64,000 bases of DNA from Hymenobacter metallicola. GTDB taxonomy: Bacteria; Bacteroidota; Bacteroidia; Cytophagales; Hymenobacteraceae. Positions 18,501 to 27,001 of this stretch are shown one piece after another. A program made the translations under genes and the position numbers. The stretch covers positions 2,356,001 through 2,420,000 of the forward strand of contig NZ_SRMB01000001.1 in assembly GCF_004745645.1 (NCBI RefSeq). Direction: 5' to 3'. Position 1 is the stretch's first letter. Each line of letters begins with the position of its first letter. The notes below the pieces were generated by a model. It made no database searches and was not told the DNA's origin. It saw nothing but the letters and a program-made list of their open reading frames with translations.

Positions 18501-18754
18501 TGCTGGCCGCCCGAGTGGTGCAGCAGGAAGTAGTGGCGGCCGGTAGCACCGTCCTGCGCCCCGCCGACACAGCGCACGGTTCCTTCCGTCGGCAGCCAGT
18601 CGGCCTCAGCCAGCAGGCGGTTGCCCCAGGCGGCCTCGATGGCGCCACGTTCCAGGACCACGTTGCGGGCCGCGGTGAACTTGTTGGCCGGCACGTTGTC
18701 CTTGGCGGTGTCGGTATCGAGCCCTCCGACGAAGATTTGGCGGGAAATGAGCAT
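15536..18754 (-). CDS. tail stabilisation/tubular hub protein (crAss-like), 1072 aa
   Basis: The N-terminus MLISRQIFVGGLDTDTAKDN, followed by PANKFTAARNVVLERGAIEA, is the typical opening of the large stabilisation protein of crAss-like podoviruses (analogous to P22 gp10 and T7 gp12). The remainder is beta-rich with many aromatic and Gly residues and no membrane segment, as expected for a propeller-like tail hub. It is downstream of the ring-like genes, the usual order. Assignment is by recalled signature, length and position. Confidence 0.65.
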   Translation of the reverse strand: MLISRQIFVGGLDTDTAKDNVPANKFTAARNVVLERGAIEAAWGNRLLAEADWLPTEGTVRCVGGAQDGATGRHYFLLHHSGGQHLIARLTPADNNAYELVLQWEGLAVPATVTKNVCFLDGLLLWLDANKEIRALPVGKPAEFAPAVLQADPLALHVVRQPHQGTVGVERLANTNVSDVRSTLNRIAGNAWQVALQYEYTNGERTPLGSYSPVLPRRITTAAAVEADPRNYIHVTLPTEVPPLVQTVRVLVRRDDEPQWEVAAALERVSGLFPTSYDFYGVTTGEAIPALDAAKLYESIPIEAGAMTVARSHIFVGDCRESLTVTPVNWSLDLITGTGAPTGNTTGTVYQVDTDYVEQVGDPDGGTHQESRVRTAFYAVASGAYPDAGSTYQQVALNNGVYYAVVATTPKTYQQVFVDFAPDEQLGENRIVTPLPNQQIAPFGTQPPPTLDGQETFHENTSYRLGVAFYDRLGRTAGATSLKDLNIPRQQVGLLAARNVSWKLNTAELDQTAEIPAWAYTYAILLSKNRTIRFFQQFITDQLRQYRGDKADGSADLVPVDENNTSLMKSLWVSMTTLQTSGRGYEFQPGDRVRFPDLDPTADYPILYQRGEYLALSPLALYQFVSPSGDEISSPQPRVEIYRPVTFSEESVLYERSPRFPIARFTPEGGFQQRRYTTTSGVLTGDTFLLNGYEAMNPTATQANIWLDASRGRAIPVIINGEQIRRFSLLRYSGVKVQGTRLMGLSVWDATAQDDLPQEQGAIVALEVADQTQAEGTLLLAVQENGAESRYLGQTALQQADGQTTLALTKGVIGGGNALRGGYGCLPEHAATVSEFAGRVFYYCQRRREVIRYAQNGASPLAKDKTARARVRELAAQYAGATVHGAYDPGTESYLLFFGEANGNPPVALVFSERAGQFADLWDLPAEAGMAYDDHLLSFENGLPWQHRPEHDRLRFFGKPVTMQVTAAVNEGSEASKTWKALAVVSPQKWSVVVSNDLGQQSRILAPWMVTEKGIWRAAFRRDENTPNLTPATALHLGRELQSPTLDVTLSYTGTEKAQLVSTDLIFLPLAP

Positions 18755-18757
18755 TTA

Positions 18758-18964
18758 CTATGCTTCTTGAGGCGTACTCGTTGAAAACTCCACTTCGGTG
18801 CCACTTATGCCCTTGGCGCAGAACTCTTTCATGGCTTCGTGTAGATTGGCGGGGTGTAGTTGGTAAGAAGTAATGACTGTTTCTTTCGATGGCGCCCCGC
18901 TAAAGAAGGTTATCGTGGTCATTTCGCCAGGCTTAGAATCTGAAATAATGGCTTTTTGGGTCAT
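18758..18964 (-). CDS. small phage protein, 68 aa
   Basis: A short Ser/Thr-rich protein between the stabilisation gene and the 109-aa gene, separated from each by under 10 bases. No family recognised. Confidence 0.5.
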   Translation of the reverse strand: MTQKAIISDSKPGEMTTITFFSGAPSKETVITSYQLHPANLHEAMKEFCAKGISGTEVEFSTSTPQEA

Positions 18965-18971
18965 GGTATGG

Positions 18972-19301
18972 TTATAGGGCAGAAAATTGGGATTCGAGCT
19001 GAGCGACTTCGCTCTGCCACACTTGAATTTGGCTTTTGATGGCTTCGGCTAAGACCCTCTCGGATACCTCAACAGTTATGTCGGGAATCATCTTGGAGAG
19101 CAGGTCTTTAGCGGGAAAACCATCATACCCTGTCTTTTCAGCTACCGACAAAATGGCGAGTTTGCGGCGAGCTATCGGCTTCGCGTAGCCAACAGCAATA
19201 AACTCCTGATCCAGTGCCTGGGTGGCTTGGGAAATTTTGCGCTCCAATGCGCTTATTCTCTGGCGCAGGTCGGTTGCTTGATTGTGTTTTTGTAAATCCA
19301 T
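18972..19301 (-). CDS. coiled-coil phage protein, 109 aa
   Basis: Heptad-like helices at residues ~10-40 (LRQRISALERKISQATQALD) and ~80-105 (IKSQIQVWQSEVAQLESQ) flank a small central domain. The gene lies in the neck/tail operon; the leader carries CTCACCAATCCCTGTC just before the ATG. No family recognised. Confidence 0.5.
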   Translation of the reverse strand: MDLQKHNQATDLRQRISALERKISQATQALDQEFIAVGYAKPIARRKLAILSVAEKTGYDGFPAKDLLSKMIPDITVEVSERVLAEAIKSQIQVWQSEVAQLESQFSAL

Positions 19302-19319
19302 GACAGGGATTGGTGAGGG

Positions 19320-20084
19320 TTAGCGGAAGATGCCCCGGGCGTGGTTGGCCTGGGCGGCGTAAGCGTCGGTAATACTAAAGGTGGAACTGCGGTCCTCGGC
19401 CTTGTCTTTGGCCTTGTGATACAGGCGCTCAAACTCACGGGCGGCTCCCAAGTCCTTTTTGACGTAGAGGTAAAACTGCCACGTCAGATACAGGCTTAGC
19501 GGCTTGTCCCAGAGCGGGTTAATCACCCACCCCTCGTTGCCCACGGTAGAAAAGGCGTGGTACTGCAGAATTAGGGTGCGGTCTTGCGGTACTTCCGTCG
19601 AGCAGATAATGCGGCGGCCGGGGCCGTCAATCTTAAACTCCTGCCCGTAGCCAGGGTAGCCCTCCCCGTACAGCTCGCCGCCTGGCCAGCCCAGGTAGGC
19701 GTGGCGCAGGCCGACACGGGGCACTACGCCCTCGGCTTCGGGTACGGCTACGACTTCCTCCGCCAGCGAGCCTTGTAGAAACGGCTCGTAGCTGGGCGGC
19801 AGGTTGGTCAGGCTACCGTTGTAGGTGAGGTTGCGCACGTAGTCCCCGTTGCGCACCCCCACCATCACGTAGTTGTCGTAGTCGTCCGGCAGAACAGCCG
19901 TGCGGTCAGGCAGAATAGCCAACTCCACGGTGCGGTTTTCCCGGCCGGTATCGGATACGTAGCCCACCCAGAAGTCGAAGACGTGGGGCAGCATCTGCGC
20001 GTAGTAGTGGGCCGGCGCATCCCCCATTTTCTGGAGGAACTTGCGCAGTACCGTGTCGAGCGTGAAAAGTTGGCGGGTCTGCAT
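19320..20084 (-). CDS. neck/ring-like virion protein, 254 aa
   Basis: Contains VELAILPDRTAVLPDDYDNY and RNLTYNGSL, a pattern I associate with head-tail connector (ring) proteins of crAss-like phages, where a strand pair precedes LPDDF/Y. It lies between two other neck-type genes and the tail hub. Its exact ring number cannot be told from the sequence. Confidence 0.5.
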   Translation of the reverse strand: MQTRQLFTLDTVLRKFLQKMGDAPAHYYAQMLPHVFDFWVGYVSDTGRENRTVELAILPDRTAVLPDDYDNYVMVGVRNGDYVRNLTYNGSLTNLPPSYEPFLQGSLAEEVVAVPEAEGVVPRVGLRHAYLGWPGGELYGEGYPGYGQEFKIDGPGRRIICSTEVPQDRTLILQYHAFSTVGNEGWVINPLWDKPLSLYLTWQFYLYVKKDLGAAREFERLYHKAKDKAEDRSSTFSITDAYAAQANHARGIFR

Positions 20085-20279
20085 CTAAACGAATTGAGTG
20101 GCTTTTGCCTCAGCCAAAATGTATTCGAGTTCGGCTACTGTGAGTTTAATTTGGCACTCGCCGTGCTGATAAATATTCACATGATCTGACTCAAAAAAGG
20201 CGTCCGTATCGCCGTTAATCTCGTGAACATTAGCGCCGGGTAAGCACTGATTTGCGGGGTATTTACGCGGGCTACTCAT
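20085..20279 (-). CDS. small phage protein, 64 aa
   Basis: Short acidic protein, starting eight bases inside the end of the next upstream gene (overlap 20272-20279). Two cysteines (NQCLPGA, GECQIK). No family recognised. Confidence 0.45.
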   Translation of the reverse strand: MSSPRKYPANQCLPGANVHEINGDTDAFFESDHVNIYQHGECQIKLTVAELEYILAEAKATQFV

Positions 20280-20469
20280 AGCACTTCGCTACTTTATCGG
20301 GCCGGAGCAGTACATCATCTTCCTGGTCGGGGTGCTGGACCACCAATATGTCACCGCTGGTTGAGGGCAGTATCTCGGAAATCAAGTAGTCGATGCCTTC
20401 CTGGAAGGTCAGCGGCTTGGCTACATCGTCGTAGTGCGTGTAGTCGCGGGAGGGTGTGAGGTGCTGCAT
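20272..20469 (-). CDS. small phage protein, 65 aa
   Basis: Acidic protein with a hydrophobic core ILPSTSGDILVVQH. It overlaps the following gene by eight bases, suggesting translational coupling. No family recognised. Confidence 0.45.
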   Translation of the reverse strand: MQHLTPSRDYTHYDDVAKPLTFQEGIDYLISEILPSTSGDILVVQHPDQEDDVLLRPDKVAKCYE

Positions 20470-20472
20470 TGA

Positions 20473-20766
20473 CTACTCTACTGATATGGTGTGCGTGATA
20501 AAGCCTTTAGGTACATCAGCCACAACAAGCCGAATATTTACGCCGCGAATCACAAACGATGTGATATTGGCAAAGTCAAATCCCCCTGGAATTTGCACGG
20601 TGGCATAGTCGATATATACCGCCATGAACCGGTTAAATTGACGCATTACAGCCCTGTACTCCTCTTCTGGCAGCAAGCACAGTAGCCCCCACCCGTTCGG
20701 TATTGGGTAAATTCTCTCCTGGCACTTACTTATCTCGTCGTTTACTTTATCAAAAAAGGCTTCCAT
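20473..20766 (-). CDS. small phage protein, 97 aa
   Basis: Begins MEAFFDKVNDEISKCQERIY. The second half is beta-rich (FVIRGVNIRLVVADVPKG). The leader holds CATAACCCCTGACC, one of the recurrent AACCCC leaders. Base composition is more AT-rich than the flanking structural genes, so it may be a later insertion. Confidence 0.5.
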   Translation of the reverse strand: MEAFFDKVNDEISKCQERIYPIPNGWGLLCLLPEEEYRAVMRQFNRFMAVYIDYATVQIPGGFDFANITSFVIRGVNIRLVVADVPKGFITHTISVE

Positions 20767-20776
20767 TGGTCAGGGG

Positions 20777-21643
20777 TTATGGAATGGTGGTGGAATTGTT
20801 GTCGTTCAGTTTGTCCTCGGCCTTGCGCTTGAGGGCGAATTGCTGGGCCAGCTTCAGGATTTCAAAGTCGTGGGCGGCGGCAATCAGCGGGGCCTCGGGC
20901 AAAGTGGTCAGGCGGGAGTCGCGGAGAATGAGCTTGGCCAGCAACTTTGCAGCGGCAATAGGCTTCATGCCCCGGTCCCGCGAGTATTTGATGCGGGCGC
21001 CTTCACGGCGGAACCCGTAGCGGCCAAATAGTCCAAAGGGCAGCGTCTGGTCGATGAGCAGCTCCTGGCCTGGGGTCAGTTTTACCAGCGTGCCCTCGGT
21101 GTGGCGCCGGTCTACTTCCTTGACGGCCATTACCGCGTACACGCCCTCCTCGCCGGGCAGGTTCTGGTAGCGGCGCAGGTTTACAAACGCCTCGGGCAGC
21201 TCCGAATACTGCTCCTCCGTATCGGGGTCGGTCAGTACCTGCAGAATAAAGGTCTGCATCCACCGCTCCGGAGTTTCGCCAAACTCGGACTTGGCCCGCA
21301 CGTCGTCAAAGAAGCTCTCGCGCTCCAGCTTCTGCCGGGTTACGAAGTCAGCCTGCTCTATTTCCTTGTTCTTGCGGGTAATTTCGGCATCGAGCCACAA
21401 CCGGGCCTGCTGCACCCACAACCGCAGTTCGCGGGTGGTGTAGGGCGAATCGGCCGTGGGTGGCCCGCCCACCAGCCAGTGGTGGAGCTGGTCGGCCAGA
21501 ATCAGGTCACGGGCCGCGTCAGGCCGGCCCAGAAAGGCGTAGGGCAAGGCCGGGGCCGGCACCACGGGAGCCGTGTCGCCCGCGCCGGGCGCGTCCAGTC
21601 CTCTCGTTGCCTCGTCTTCGGTTGTAAGTGCCTCGTCTGCCAT
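20777..21643 (-). CDS. neck/ring-like structural protein, 288 aa
   Basis: Disordered acidic N-terminus to ~residue 30, then a helical segment (QARLWLDAEITRKNKEIEQA) and a mixed domain ending in FALKRKAEDKLNDNN. It follows the 241-aa ring-like gene by three bases and precedes small genes and the 254-aa protein. The role as a head-tail connector component rests on position and size. Confidence 0.5.
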   Translation of the reverse strand: MADEALTTEDEATRGLDAPGAGDTAPVVPAPALPYAFLGRPDAARDLILADQLHHWLVGGPPTADSPYTTRELRLWVQQARLWLDAEITRKNKEIEQADFVTRQKLERESFFDDVRAKSEFGETPERWMQTFILQVLTDPDTEEQYSELPEAFVNLRRYQNLPGEEGVYAVMAVKEVDRRHTEGTLVKLTPGQELLIDQTLPFGLFGRYGFRREGARIKYSRDRGMKPIAAAKLLAKLILRDSRLTTLPEAPLIAAAHDFEILKLAQQFALKRKAEDKLNDNNSTTIP

Positions 21644-21646
21644 TGC

Positions 21647-22372
21647 TTATTCGCCTTTTTCTGCTTGATACTGCCCAAACTGCTGCACGGCAGCGTCGCG
21701 TCCTTCCACGCCCAGGATTTTCAGCGCCCGGGCAATCAACTCGTTTTCGTTGGCCTCGGGCCAGCCGTGGTCTACACTGTTGGCGTCGTCATACGTTGGC
21801 TCGCCTTCCGCATCACGGATGATTTCGCCTTGGGAGTCGAGTTTCAGCGCGTAGCGGGGTTCGGGCGGCAAGGCCAGGTAGCCGAAGGTGACGGCGGCCA
21901 CGTCCTTGGGGTAGAGCTGGTAGCCCTTGTCTACCACGGCGATAATCGGGTACTCAGCCGTGGGCGCGTTTACGGGGCTTTTCAGGCGGAAGGCCAGCTG
22001 GTTGTCGTTGACAATGCGGGCGGTTTCCTCGGCCCCGGGCACGTCGAAGGCCGTGGGCCGCACATAGCCCTTGGGAAAGGGAATGAACCCGTTGGCGAGC
22101 TTCACGGCCGGGGCAGTGGGAGAAACCGCGTAGTCCTGGCTCTTTTTGAAGGGGTGCAGGGCCACGTTAATGGTCGTGTTCAGCTGGTAACCCTCGCGGG
22201 GAATGGGCCGGCCGGGAGCGTACTCCGAAACCGGCCCATTGTAGTGCGCAAACAACTCCCGGGAGGCTACCAGCAGGGCGTCGTCAATCTCGGGGTCAGT
22301 ACTATAGCCCCGGGTCTGGTTGACCATCTGCTTGAGAAAGCGATGCACGAAATAGATCCGCTTGTTAGCCAT
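21647..22372 (-). CDS. neck/ring-like structural protein, 241 aa
   Basis: Starts MANKRIYFVHRFLKQMVNQT and contains EYPIIAVVDKGYQLYPKDVA followed by FGYLALPPEPRY. The pattern of pI..v..G..l.P.di..v...Yl..P is characteristic, as I recall it, of ring or head-tail connector proteins in crAss-like phages. It directly follows the 309-aa gene downstream of the capsid region. Confidence 0.6.
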   Translation of the reverse strand: MANKRIYFVHRFLKQMVNQTRGYSTDPEIDDALLVASRELFAHYNGPVSEYAPGRPIPREGYQLNTTINVALHPFKKSQDYAVSPTAPAVKLANGFIPFPKGYVRPTAFDVPGAEETARIVNDNQLAFRLKSPVNAPTAEYPIIAVVDKGYQLYPKDVAAVTFGYLALPPEPRYALKLDSQGEIIRDAEGEPTYDDANSVDHGWPEANENELIARALKILGVEGRDAAVQQFGQYQAEKGE

Positions 22373-22383
22373 TCCCTCGTTGC

Positions 22384-23313
22384 TTATTTATTCTTTTCGC
22401 GCTGGGCTACCGCTTTCTCGATAGCCTTCTTAATCGGCTCGTGGTTGGGCAGAATCAGGAAGTCCGCCATTGCATCCTCCACTTTCTGGCCCGGCAGCAC
22501 GATGCACAGGAACTTGCGCTCAGGCAGCAATACCCACTGCGCCTGCTGGCGGTCATAGGCAATCACCTCGTGCTTCACGGCGTTGTCCACGAGCTTGAAC
22601 AGGCGCTCCTCGTCAGCCTCGAACCGCTTGATAAGGGTTTCTGGGTCGCTCTCGGCCAGCGCCATGTAGTTGTTGCGCAATTCGCTGTCGTCGTCCTCCT
22701 TGAGGGTGCCCGCTTCCAGACGCTCGGTGATGTAGGCCGGCACCGATACGCCCACTTTGGGGGCCAGACGCACGAGCTGGGTCACGTCGGCCAGGATAAT
22801 GGCCTCGTTGGCAATGGCCACGTTCTTCTTACGCTTGAACAGGTCGGCGGCCGTCTTCTCGGGGCGAATCACCTCAAACATATAGCCGTCGGCGGGCTGG
22901 CTATGGGCCGGATTGCAGCAGTTCTTATTGTAGTTGCTGAACATGAGCCGATGGTAGAGGTCGGGCTGCCGGTTGGGAACCACCTCCACCTGGGCCATTG
23001 ACGCCCGTTTGAACTCGACCAGCAAGGGCTTGGCCGTCGGCGTTACCGGCCCCCCGAAGTAGGCCAGGCCCACATACTGACTTGTGCCGGGGTCGAGAAT
23101 GTTTTCCACCAGGGGCAGGTTCGACCAGTTTTTGGTCACGTTGCGCTTGCTGGTGCCGTACATGCTGGATTCAATTTCCTGCATGGGTGAGCCCTTCTGG
23201 ATGGCGCGGAAAATAACCTTCTGGTTGGGGTTAATATCCTTAGGCAGCGAGTCGAGTAGATCCTGGCTAAAGTTGTTGTAGACCGCTTGCGGTACTTGGA
23301 ATAGTTGAGTCAT
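22384..23313 (-). CDS. virion-region protein of unknown function, 309 aa
   Basis: First gene after promoter P4 and the capsid terminator. Helical N- and C-termini and a central segment with NKNCCNPAHSQPADGYMFEV. The position between capsid and ring-like genes suggests a head-completion or structural role. No family recognised. Confidence 0.55.
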   Translation of the reverse strand: MTQLFQVPQAVYNNFSQDLLDSLPKDINPNQKVIFRAIQKGSPMQEIESSMYGTSKRNVTKNWSNLPLVENILDPGTSQYVGLAYFGGPVTPTAKPLLVEFKRASMAQVEVVPNRQPDLYHRLMFSNYNKNCCNPAHSQPADGYMFEVIRPEKTAADLFKRKKNVAIANEAIILADVTQLVRLAPKVGVSVPAYITERLEAGTLKEDDDSELRNNYMALAESDPETLIKRFEADEERLFKLVDNAVKHEVIAYDRQQAQWVLLPERKFLCIVLPGQKVEDAMADFLILPNHEPIKKAIEKAVAQREKNK

Positions 23314-23344
23314 GGGTTGTTGTGAAGGGGTTGGTTTGGGCGAG

Positions 23345-23409
23345 AAAGATACACATTCTATCTCGTTTTTCCAGATAGAAAAATTGGATTTGTCTGGAAA
23401 AGCGAGACA
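23345..23409 (-). promoter_or_regulatory. phage promoter P4 with two palindromic operators
   Basis: Minus -7 box TATCTTTC (23352-23345), 19 bases after TGG in the -33 position. Operator centres at 23368 and 23400 (half-sites ATTCTATCTCG/CAGATAGAA and TGTCTGG/CGAGACA), 32 bases apart. The predicted leader to ATG 23313 is about 27 bases and contains AAACCAACCCC. Confidence 0.7.
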
Positions 23410-23410
23410 G

Positions 23411-23442
23411 AAAAAAAGCCGACCCTATAAGAGCCGGCCTTT
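23411..23442 (-). terminator. terminator after the capsid gene
   Basis: On the minus strand a GCCG/CGGC stem with flanking A/T pairs and one bulge is followed by TTTTTTT. It lies between the capsid stop and promoter P4, so capsid and downstream genes are separate units. The stem is modest. Confidence 0.5.
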
Positions 23443-23485
23443 CTCACCAAAACCCAACCCCTGTCGTTGGGAAGTTTAGGCGGGC

Positions 23486-24925
23486 TTAGGCAGCCAGCGC
23501 CTTGATTTTAATCATTTTTCGGGTGTTCGTGATCTGGGGAACAACCTGCGTGAGCAGTTCCAGAGCCGTCTGGTCGCGGCCGGTGATGGCGCGGGGGAAC
23601 GGGTCGAACTTGTAGCGGCGAATCGAGCCGTCAAACTCGGTGGTGTACTTCACCTCCAGGGTGTTGACGCTGATTTTGTTCTTGCGGCCGTTCTCGCTTA
23701 CGTCTACCGATTGCCGCTTGGAAGGAATCAGGTAGCCGTCGTTGGGGAAGTTGTAGCCGTTGATACCGGTCAACTCGGGCAGGCTCAGCATGTCGGTCTG
23801 AATCAGACGGAAGGTGATGCCGCCGTAGACAATGGCCATTACGCCCAGGTCTACCATCTTCTGCTTGGGGTCGCCGTCACCGAAGTTGCTGTAGTCGATA
23901 CCGGTCTGGCCGGTAGCACCGATAGCCTGGTTGAAGACTTTCTGCACGGCGCGGAACAGAGCCGAGCCCGCATAGAAGTCGTACACGTTGCCGCCGTTCA
24001 CCGCGTCAATCTGGGCCACAATCAGGTCCAGGTCGGCCAGCGAGAAGGTGCCGACGGTGTAGCGGTACTCGTTACCCATCTTGTCGATGGCGGTATCCAC
24101 GCCCAAGCACATGCGAACCGGCTCATTGGCTTCGTTCATCGTGAAGCCACCCGAACCGAACCAGATAGCGAGCAATTCCTTGATGCGGTGCTCAGCGCCC
24201 ATTTCTACTTCCTGCTTGAAGTAGTAGCGGTTCTTGCCGGTCCAGTCAATAATCTCCACGGCGTTGGCGTCGCCGGTGGCGGCACGGTGGGTCTTGATGA
24301 TCTGAGCCTGGTTGCGCCACTGCGTGGTGCTCTGCTCCAGCCCTTCGGTTGGGGCGTAGGTACCTTCCCCGAAGGCGTTGGAGTACACGAACAGCGGGGT
24401 GCCGCTGGTAATGTGGTCCTGAACGGCCTGGGTGATGTTTTCCGACGAGCCGGTGACGCCGCGCAGGGTGAACTGCGTGGTAGCGCCCGAGCCGGCCTTG
24501 ATGCGGACAATACCCGTCGCGCCGTTCCGGAAGCGAATCAGGTCGTCCTTCATCAGGGACGTGCGAGCCACGGTGCCGCCGAGCGATTCGGTATCCAGGA
24601 ACGAGTCGGCGGTGAGGGTAACGACCACTTCCGAAGCGGTGCCGGAGCCCACGATAGCGCCGATTTTCACGGGGCGGAACATGGGGCCTTGCTCGAAGGA
24701 GCGGACTTCCAGGTCTTTGGTGGTGCTTACCCGCTTGCTGGTTTCCAGCATGGCCAGCACGTCGCGCCAGTTGTAGTAGGGAGAAACCTCCGAAATGGCC
24801 TGACGCACAACCAGCGGCGCATTGTCGCTGAAATAGTCGTTCAGACCCATGAATTTGGTATCTACCCGGGGTACGGCAACTACGTTGTTGTCGAGGGTAG
24901 TAACGTTTACAAAACCGTTAGGCAT
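23486..24925 (-). CDS. major capsid protein (crAss-like, HK97-type), 479 aa
   Basis: The length and order after a scaffold-like gene, with no other candidate nearby, mark the major capsid protein. Residues ~15-60 (KFMGLNDYFSDNAPLVVRQA) form the N-arm region, the middle is beta-rich, and the C-terminus ends ITNTRKMIKIKALAA. The gene has its own terminator, consistent with high expression. Membership in the crAss-like capsid group is inferred from size and gene order, since no search could be run. Confidence 0.75.
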   Translation of the reverse strand: MPNGFVNVTTLDNNVVAVPRVDTKFMGLNDYFSDNAPLVVRQAISEVSPYYNWRDVLAMLETSKRVSTTKDLEVRSFEQGPMFRPVKIGAIVGSGTASEVVVTLTADSFLDTESLGGTVARTSLMKDDLIRFRNGATGIVRIKAGSGATTQFTLRGVTGSSENITQAVQDHITSGTPLFVYSNAFGEGTYAPTEGLEQSTTQWRNQAQIIKTHRAATGDANAVEIIDWTGKNRYYFKQEVEMGAEHRIKELLAIWFGSGGFTMNEANEPVRMCLGVDTAIDKMGNEYRYTVGTFSLADLDLIVAQIDAVNGGNVYDFYAGSALFRAVQKVFNQAIGATGQTGIDYSNFGDGDPKQKMVDLGVMAIVYGGITFRLIQTDMLSLPELTGINGYNFPNDGYLIPSKRQSVDVSENGRKNKISVNTLEVKYTTEFDGSIRRYKFDPFPRAITGRDQTALELLTQVVPQITNTRKMIKIKALAA

Positions 24926-24957
24926 GGTCTAGAAAAAGAGAGGTGTCGAAAAGTGGA

Positions 24958-26151
24958 TTAGTTGCCGATGCCGTTCTGCGCCGCAAACTGGCGGGCGAAG
25001 GCTTCGGGGCTGAAGGTGGTGCTGGCAGCGGAGGCGGTGGCCGTAGTGCCCGCGTTGGTGAGCGTATCCAGCTCGACATGCGGCGGCACGAGGTCTTGGC
25101 CGATTTTCACCGCGTTGGCGAACAGTTTGTTGCCTTGGGAGAAGACGGCACTGAGCAGGGCCAGATTCTCCAGGGAAACGGTTTTGCCGTCGGGGTAAAC
25201 AAAGTTCTGGATGTGCGTCAGCGGGTCGCGCATTACCTGCCGGGCCAGTTCCGTTTCTTCCGGGGTACTCCCCGCGCTCAGCGTCACCTGCTTGCCGTCG
25301 GGTAGCTCTACCGTCAGGTCAAGGCCAGCGCCAATGAACGAATCCACGTTGGCGTAGTGCGAATCGAGCTGCGCCTGGATTTCGGGGGTAATGGTGGGCG
25401 CGGCGGCCGTCTGATCCGACGAGGCCGTGGGCACCGATACCCCCGCAAGCAAGGCGCTGGTGCGCTCGTCGCGGTATGAAGTGAGTTCCTGGCGGTCCCG
25501 CTCTGCCTGCTTGTCCATCAACAGCTTGTCAGCGCGGTACTCGGCCGTTTCCTCGAAATCGGGGTGGTCGGGGTCAACACCCACGGCCGCGCCGAATTTT
25601 TCAGTAGCCCACTTGTTGAACCAGCCATCAGCCTCCTCGGCGTCATACTGCGGGTTCTTGCGGGCGAAGTTTTCGCGCATAGCCTGCAGCGCGTCCATCT
25701 TCGTGTAGTCTGTATCAGCCAGCCGCAGGTACTCGCGGCGGGTTTCGGGGTCCGACAGCAGGGCCAGCGAGCGTTTGTGCTCGTCGGTCAACTGGTTCTG
25801 GCGCAGCTGCTCCGCTTGGGAGAGTTCAGCCGCCAACTCGTCGGCGGTCTTGTACTTGTCACCAAACTTGCTCGTCAGGTAGGCCGTCTCGTCAAAGGCG
25901 GTGGCCTGCGTGGTATCGGTGCTCGTGCTGGCATCCGTGCCGGCGCCCGCTGTGGGTTCCGTGGCGGCGTCCGTGCTCGTCTTCTCGGCCGGGGCCGCAG
26001 CGGCGGCCGTCGAGGGAGCCGCCGAGTCGCTGCCGGTGGAGGCGTAGCTGCTGGCGAAATTCTGCGTAAAAGCGGTCAGTGCATCCGGCGTCGAAACGTC
26101 GGCGGTACTGGTGTCTGTCGCTAGATTTTGGGAGGTTGCTTCGTCGGCCAT
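24958..26151 (-). CDS. scaffold-like capsid assembly protein, 397 aa
   Basis: The first ~85 residues are Ala/Thr/Ser/Asp-rich and disordered. A charged helical region follows (DELAAELSQAEQLRQNQLTD), and the C-terminus again is low-complexity (TTATASAASTTFSPEAF). Acidic helical proteins immediately upstream of the capsid gene are typically scaffolds. The small gene cassette on the plus strand begins just beyond its start. Confidence 0.65.
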   Translation of the reverse strand: MADEATSQNLATDTSTADVSTPDALTAFTQNFASSYASTGSDSAAPSTAAAAAPAEKTSTDAATEPTAGAGTDASTSTDTTQATAFDETAYLTSKFGDKYKTADELAAELSQAEQLRQNQLTDEHKRSLALLSDPETRREYLRLADTDYTKMDALQAMRENFARKNPQYDAEEADGWFNKWATEKFGAAVGVDPDHPDFEETAEYRADKLLMDKQAERDRQELTSYRDERTSALLAGVSVPTASSDQTAAAPTITPEIQAQLDSHYANVDSFIGAGLDLTVELPDGKQVTLSAGSTPEETELARQVMRDPLTHIQNFVYPDGKTVSLENLALLSAVFSQGNKLFANAVKIGQDLVPPHVELDTLTNAGTTATASAASTTFSPEAFARQFAAQNGIGN

Positions 26152-26184
26152 CGGAACACAGGGGGATTTGGTTCCGAAATTTCG

Positions 26185-26221
26185 TCTATCTTGATTTTCG
26201 AGATAGAAAACCGTACCTTAG
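26185..26221 (+). promoter_or_regulatory. phage promoter P5, plus strand, single palindrome
   Basis: Near-perfect operator (half-sites TCTATCTTG and CGAGATAGA, centre 26196). TTG 26191-26193 is followed after 20 bases by TACCTTAG 26214-26221. A predicted start near 26226 gives a 27-base leader to the 61-aa gene. No second copy is visible within 40 bases. No clear minus promoter for the scaffold gene was found here. Confidence 0.7.
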
Positions 26222-26252
26222 ACGCACACATACCGTACAACAGCACAATTTC

Positions 26253-26438
26253 ATGGCCGAGGAGCGTCCCAAGAAGCGGGAGTACCACCGCAAAACAATA
26301 TTTAAGGCGGAGTACACGCCGGAGAGTGCGGCGGAGCGGCGGGCGTTTGCCCTGTTCGCCAAGCTAGACATGAGCCACCAAGCGGGCATCAAGCTGCTTA
26401 TCAAGCAAGAGGCTGACCGTCAAGGCATACCGCAATAG
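26253..26438 (+). CDS. small basic putative DNA-binding protein, 61 aa
   Basis: MAEERPKKREYHRKTIFKAE is followed by two helices (AAERRAFALFAKLD and HQAGIKLLIKQEADRQG). One strand then two helices resembles a ribbon-helix-helix fold, though the match is weak. I start at ATG 26253 because the promoter and operator lie just upstream. As the first gene behind P5 it is one candidate for the regulator of the palindromes. Confidence 0.55.
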   Translation: MAEERPKKREYHRKTIFKAEYTPESAAERRAFALFAKLDMSHQAGIKLLIKQEADRQGIPQ

Positions 26439-26497
26439 ATTGCACCCCCGCACCCCGAGATATTCCCTTTTAGACAACCACAGAAGCCGCCTAAGCC

Positions 26498-26980
26498 ATG
26501 TATACTGAAATCTGCAAAATCATACAAGCCGCGTTGTCGGGCGACAAGGCCAGCGCCGAAGCGTATGCTCGACTACTTGCTGAGAACCTGGATAAAGCTG
26601 GACAGCATACAGAGTCCAACCGAATTCTCCGCGCCCTTGGCGACCAAACCATCCAAGCAACAGCAGCCTCCCTTGACCAAAGTGTGGTTGCGATAGAGCA
26701 TGCTCCATTCACCGTGTTACCAGACTGTCGCGCCCCGATTACAAAAGGGAGTATTACCCGCTTGGCGTCTACCTCTTTGCTCAACAACACAAATCCTTGG
26801 GTAGCAACCTGCGGCGTCTGCCATTGTACTGAAGATCTAGGCAAAGGTACGCTAACGCTGCCATCTGACCTCACCGGTCGGGGCTGGCTGAATAGCGAAC
26901 GTCTAGGGTGGGTATGCCCCGGCTGCCAGAAGTTCATGACCCCAGCCGACAATTGCTGGCTAACCGCCGAAAACCGCTAA
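26498..26980 (+). CDS. cassette protein with zinc-ribbon C-terminus, 160 aa
   Basis: An N-terminal helical domain (residues 1-50) is followed by a region with two Cys pairs, CGVCHC (~105) and CPGC (~142), that may bind zinc. The leader before the ATG (26471-26497) is a degenerate copy of the 23-base leader found twice downstream. No family recognised. Confidence 0.5.
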   Translation: MYTEICKIIQAALSGDKASAEAYARLLAENLDKAGQHTESNRILRALGDQTIQATAASLDQSVVAIEHAPFTVLPDCRAPITKGSITRLASTSLLNNTNPWVATCGVCHCTEDLGKGTLTLPSDLTGRGWLNSERLGWVCPGCQKFMTPADNCWLTAENR

Positions 26981-27001
26981 GCCCTTCTAGTTTCTTCCCC
27001 C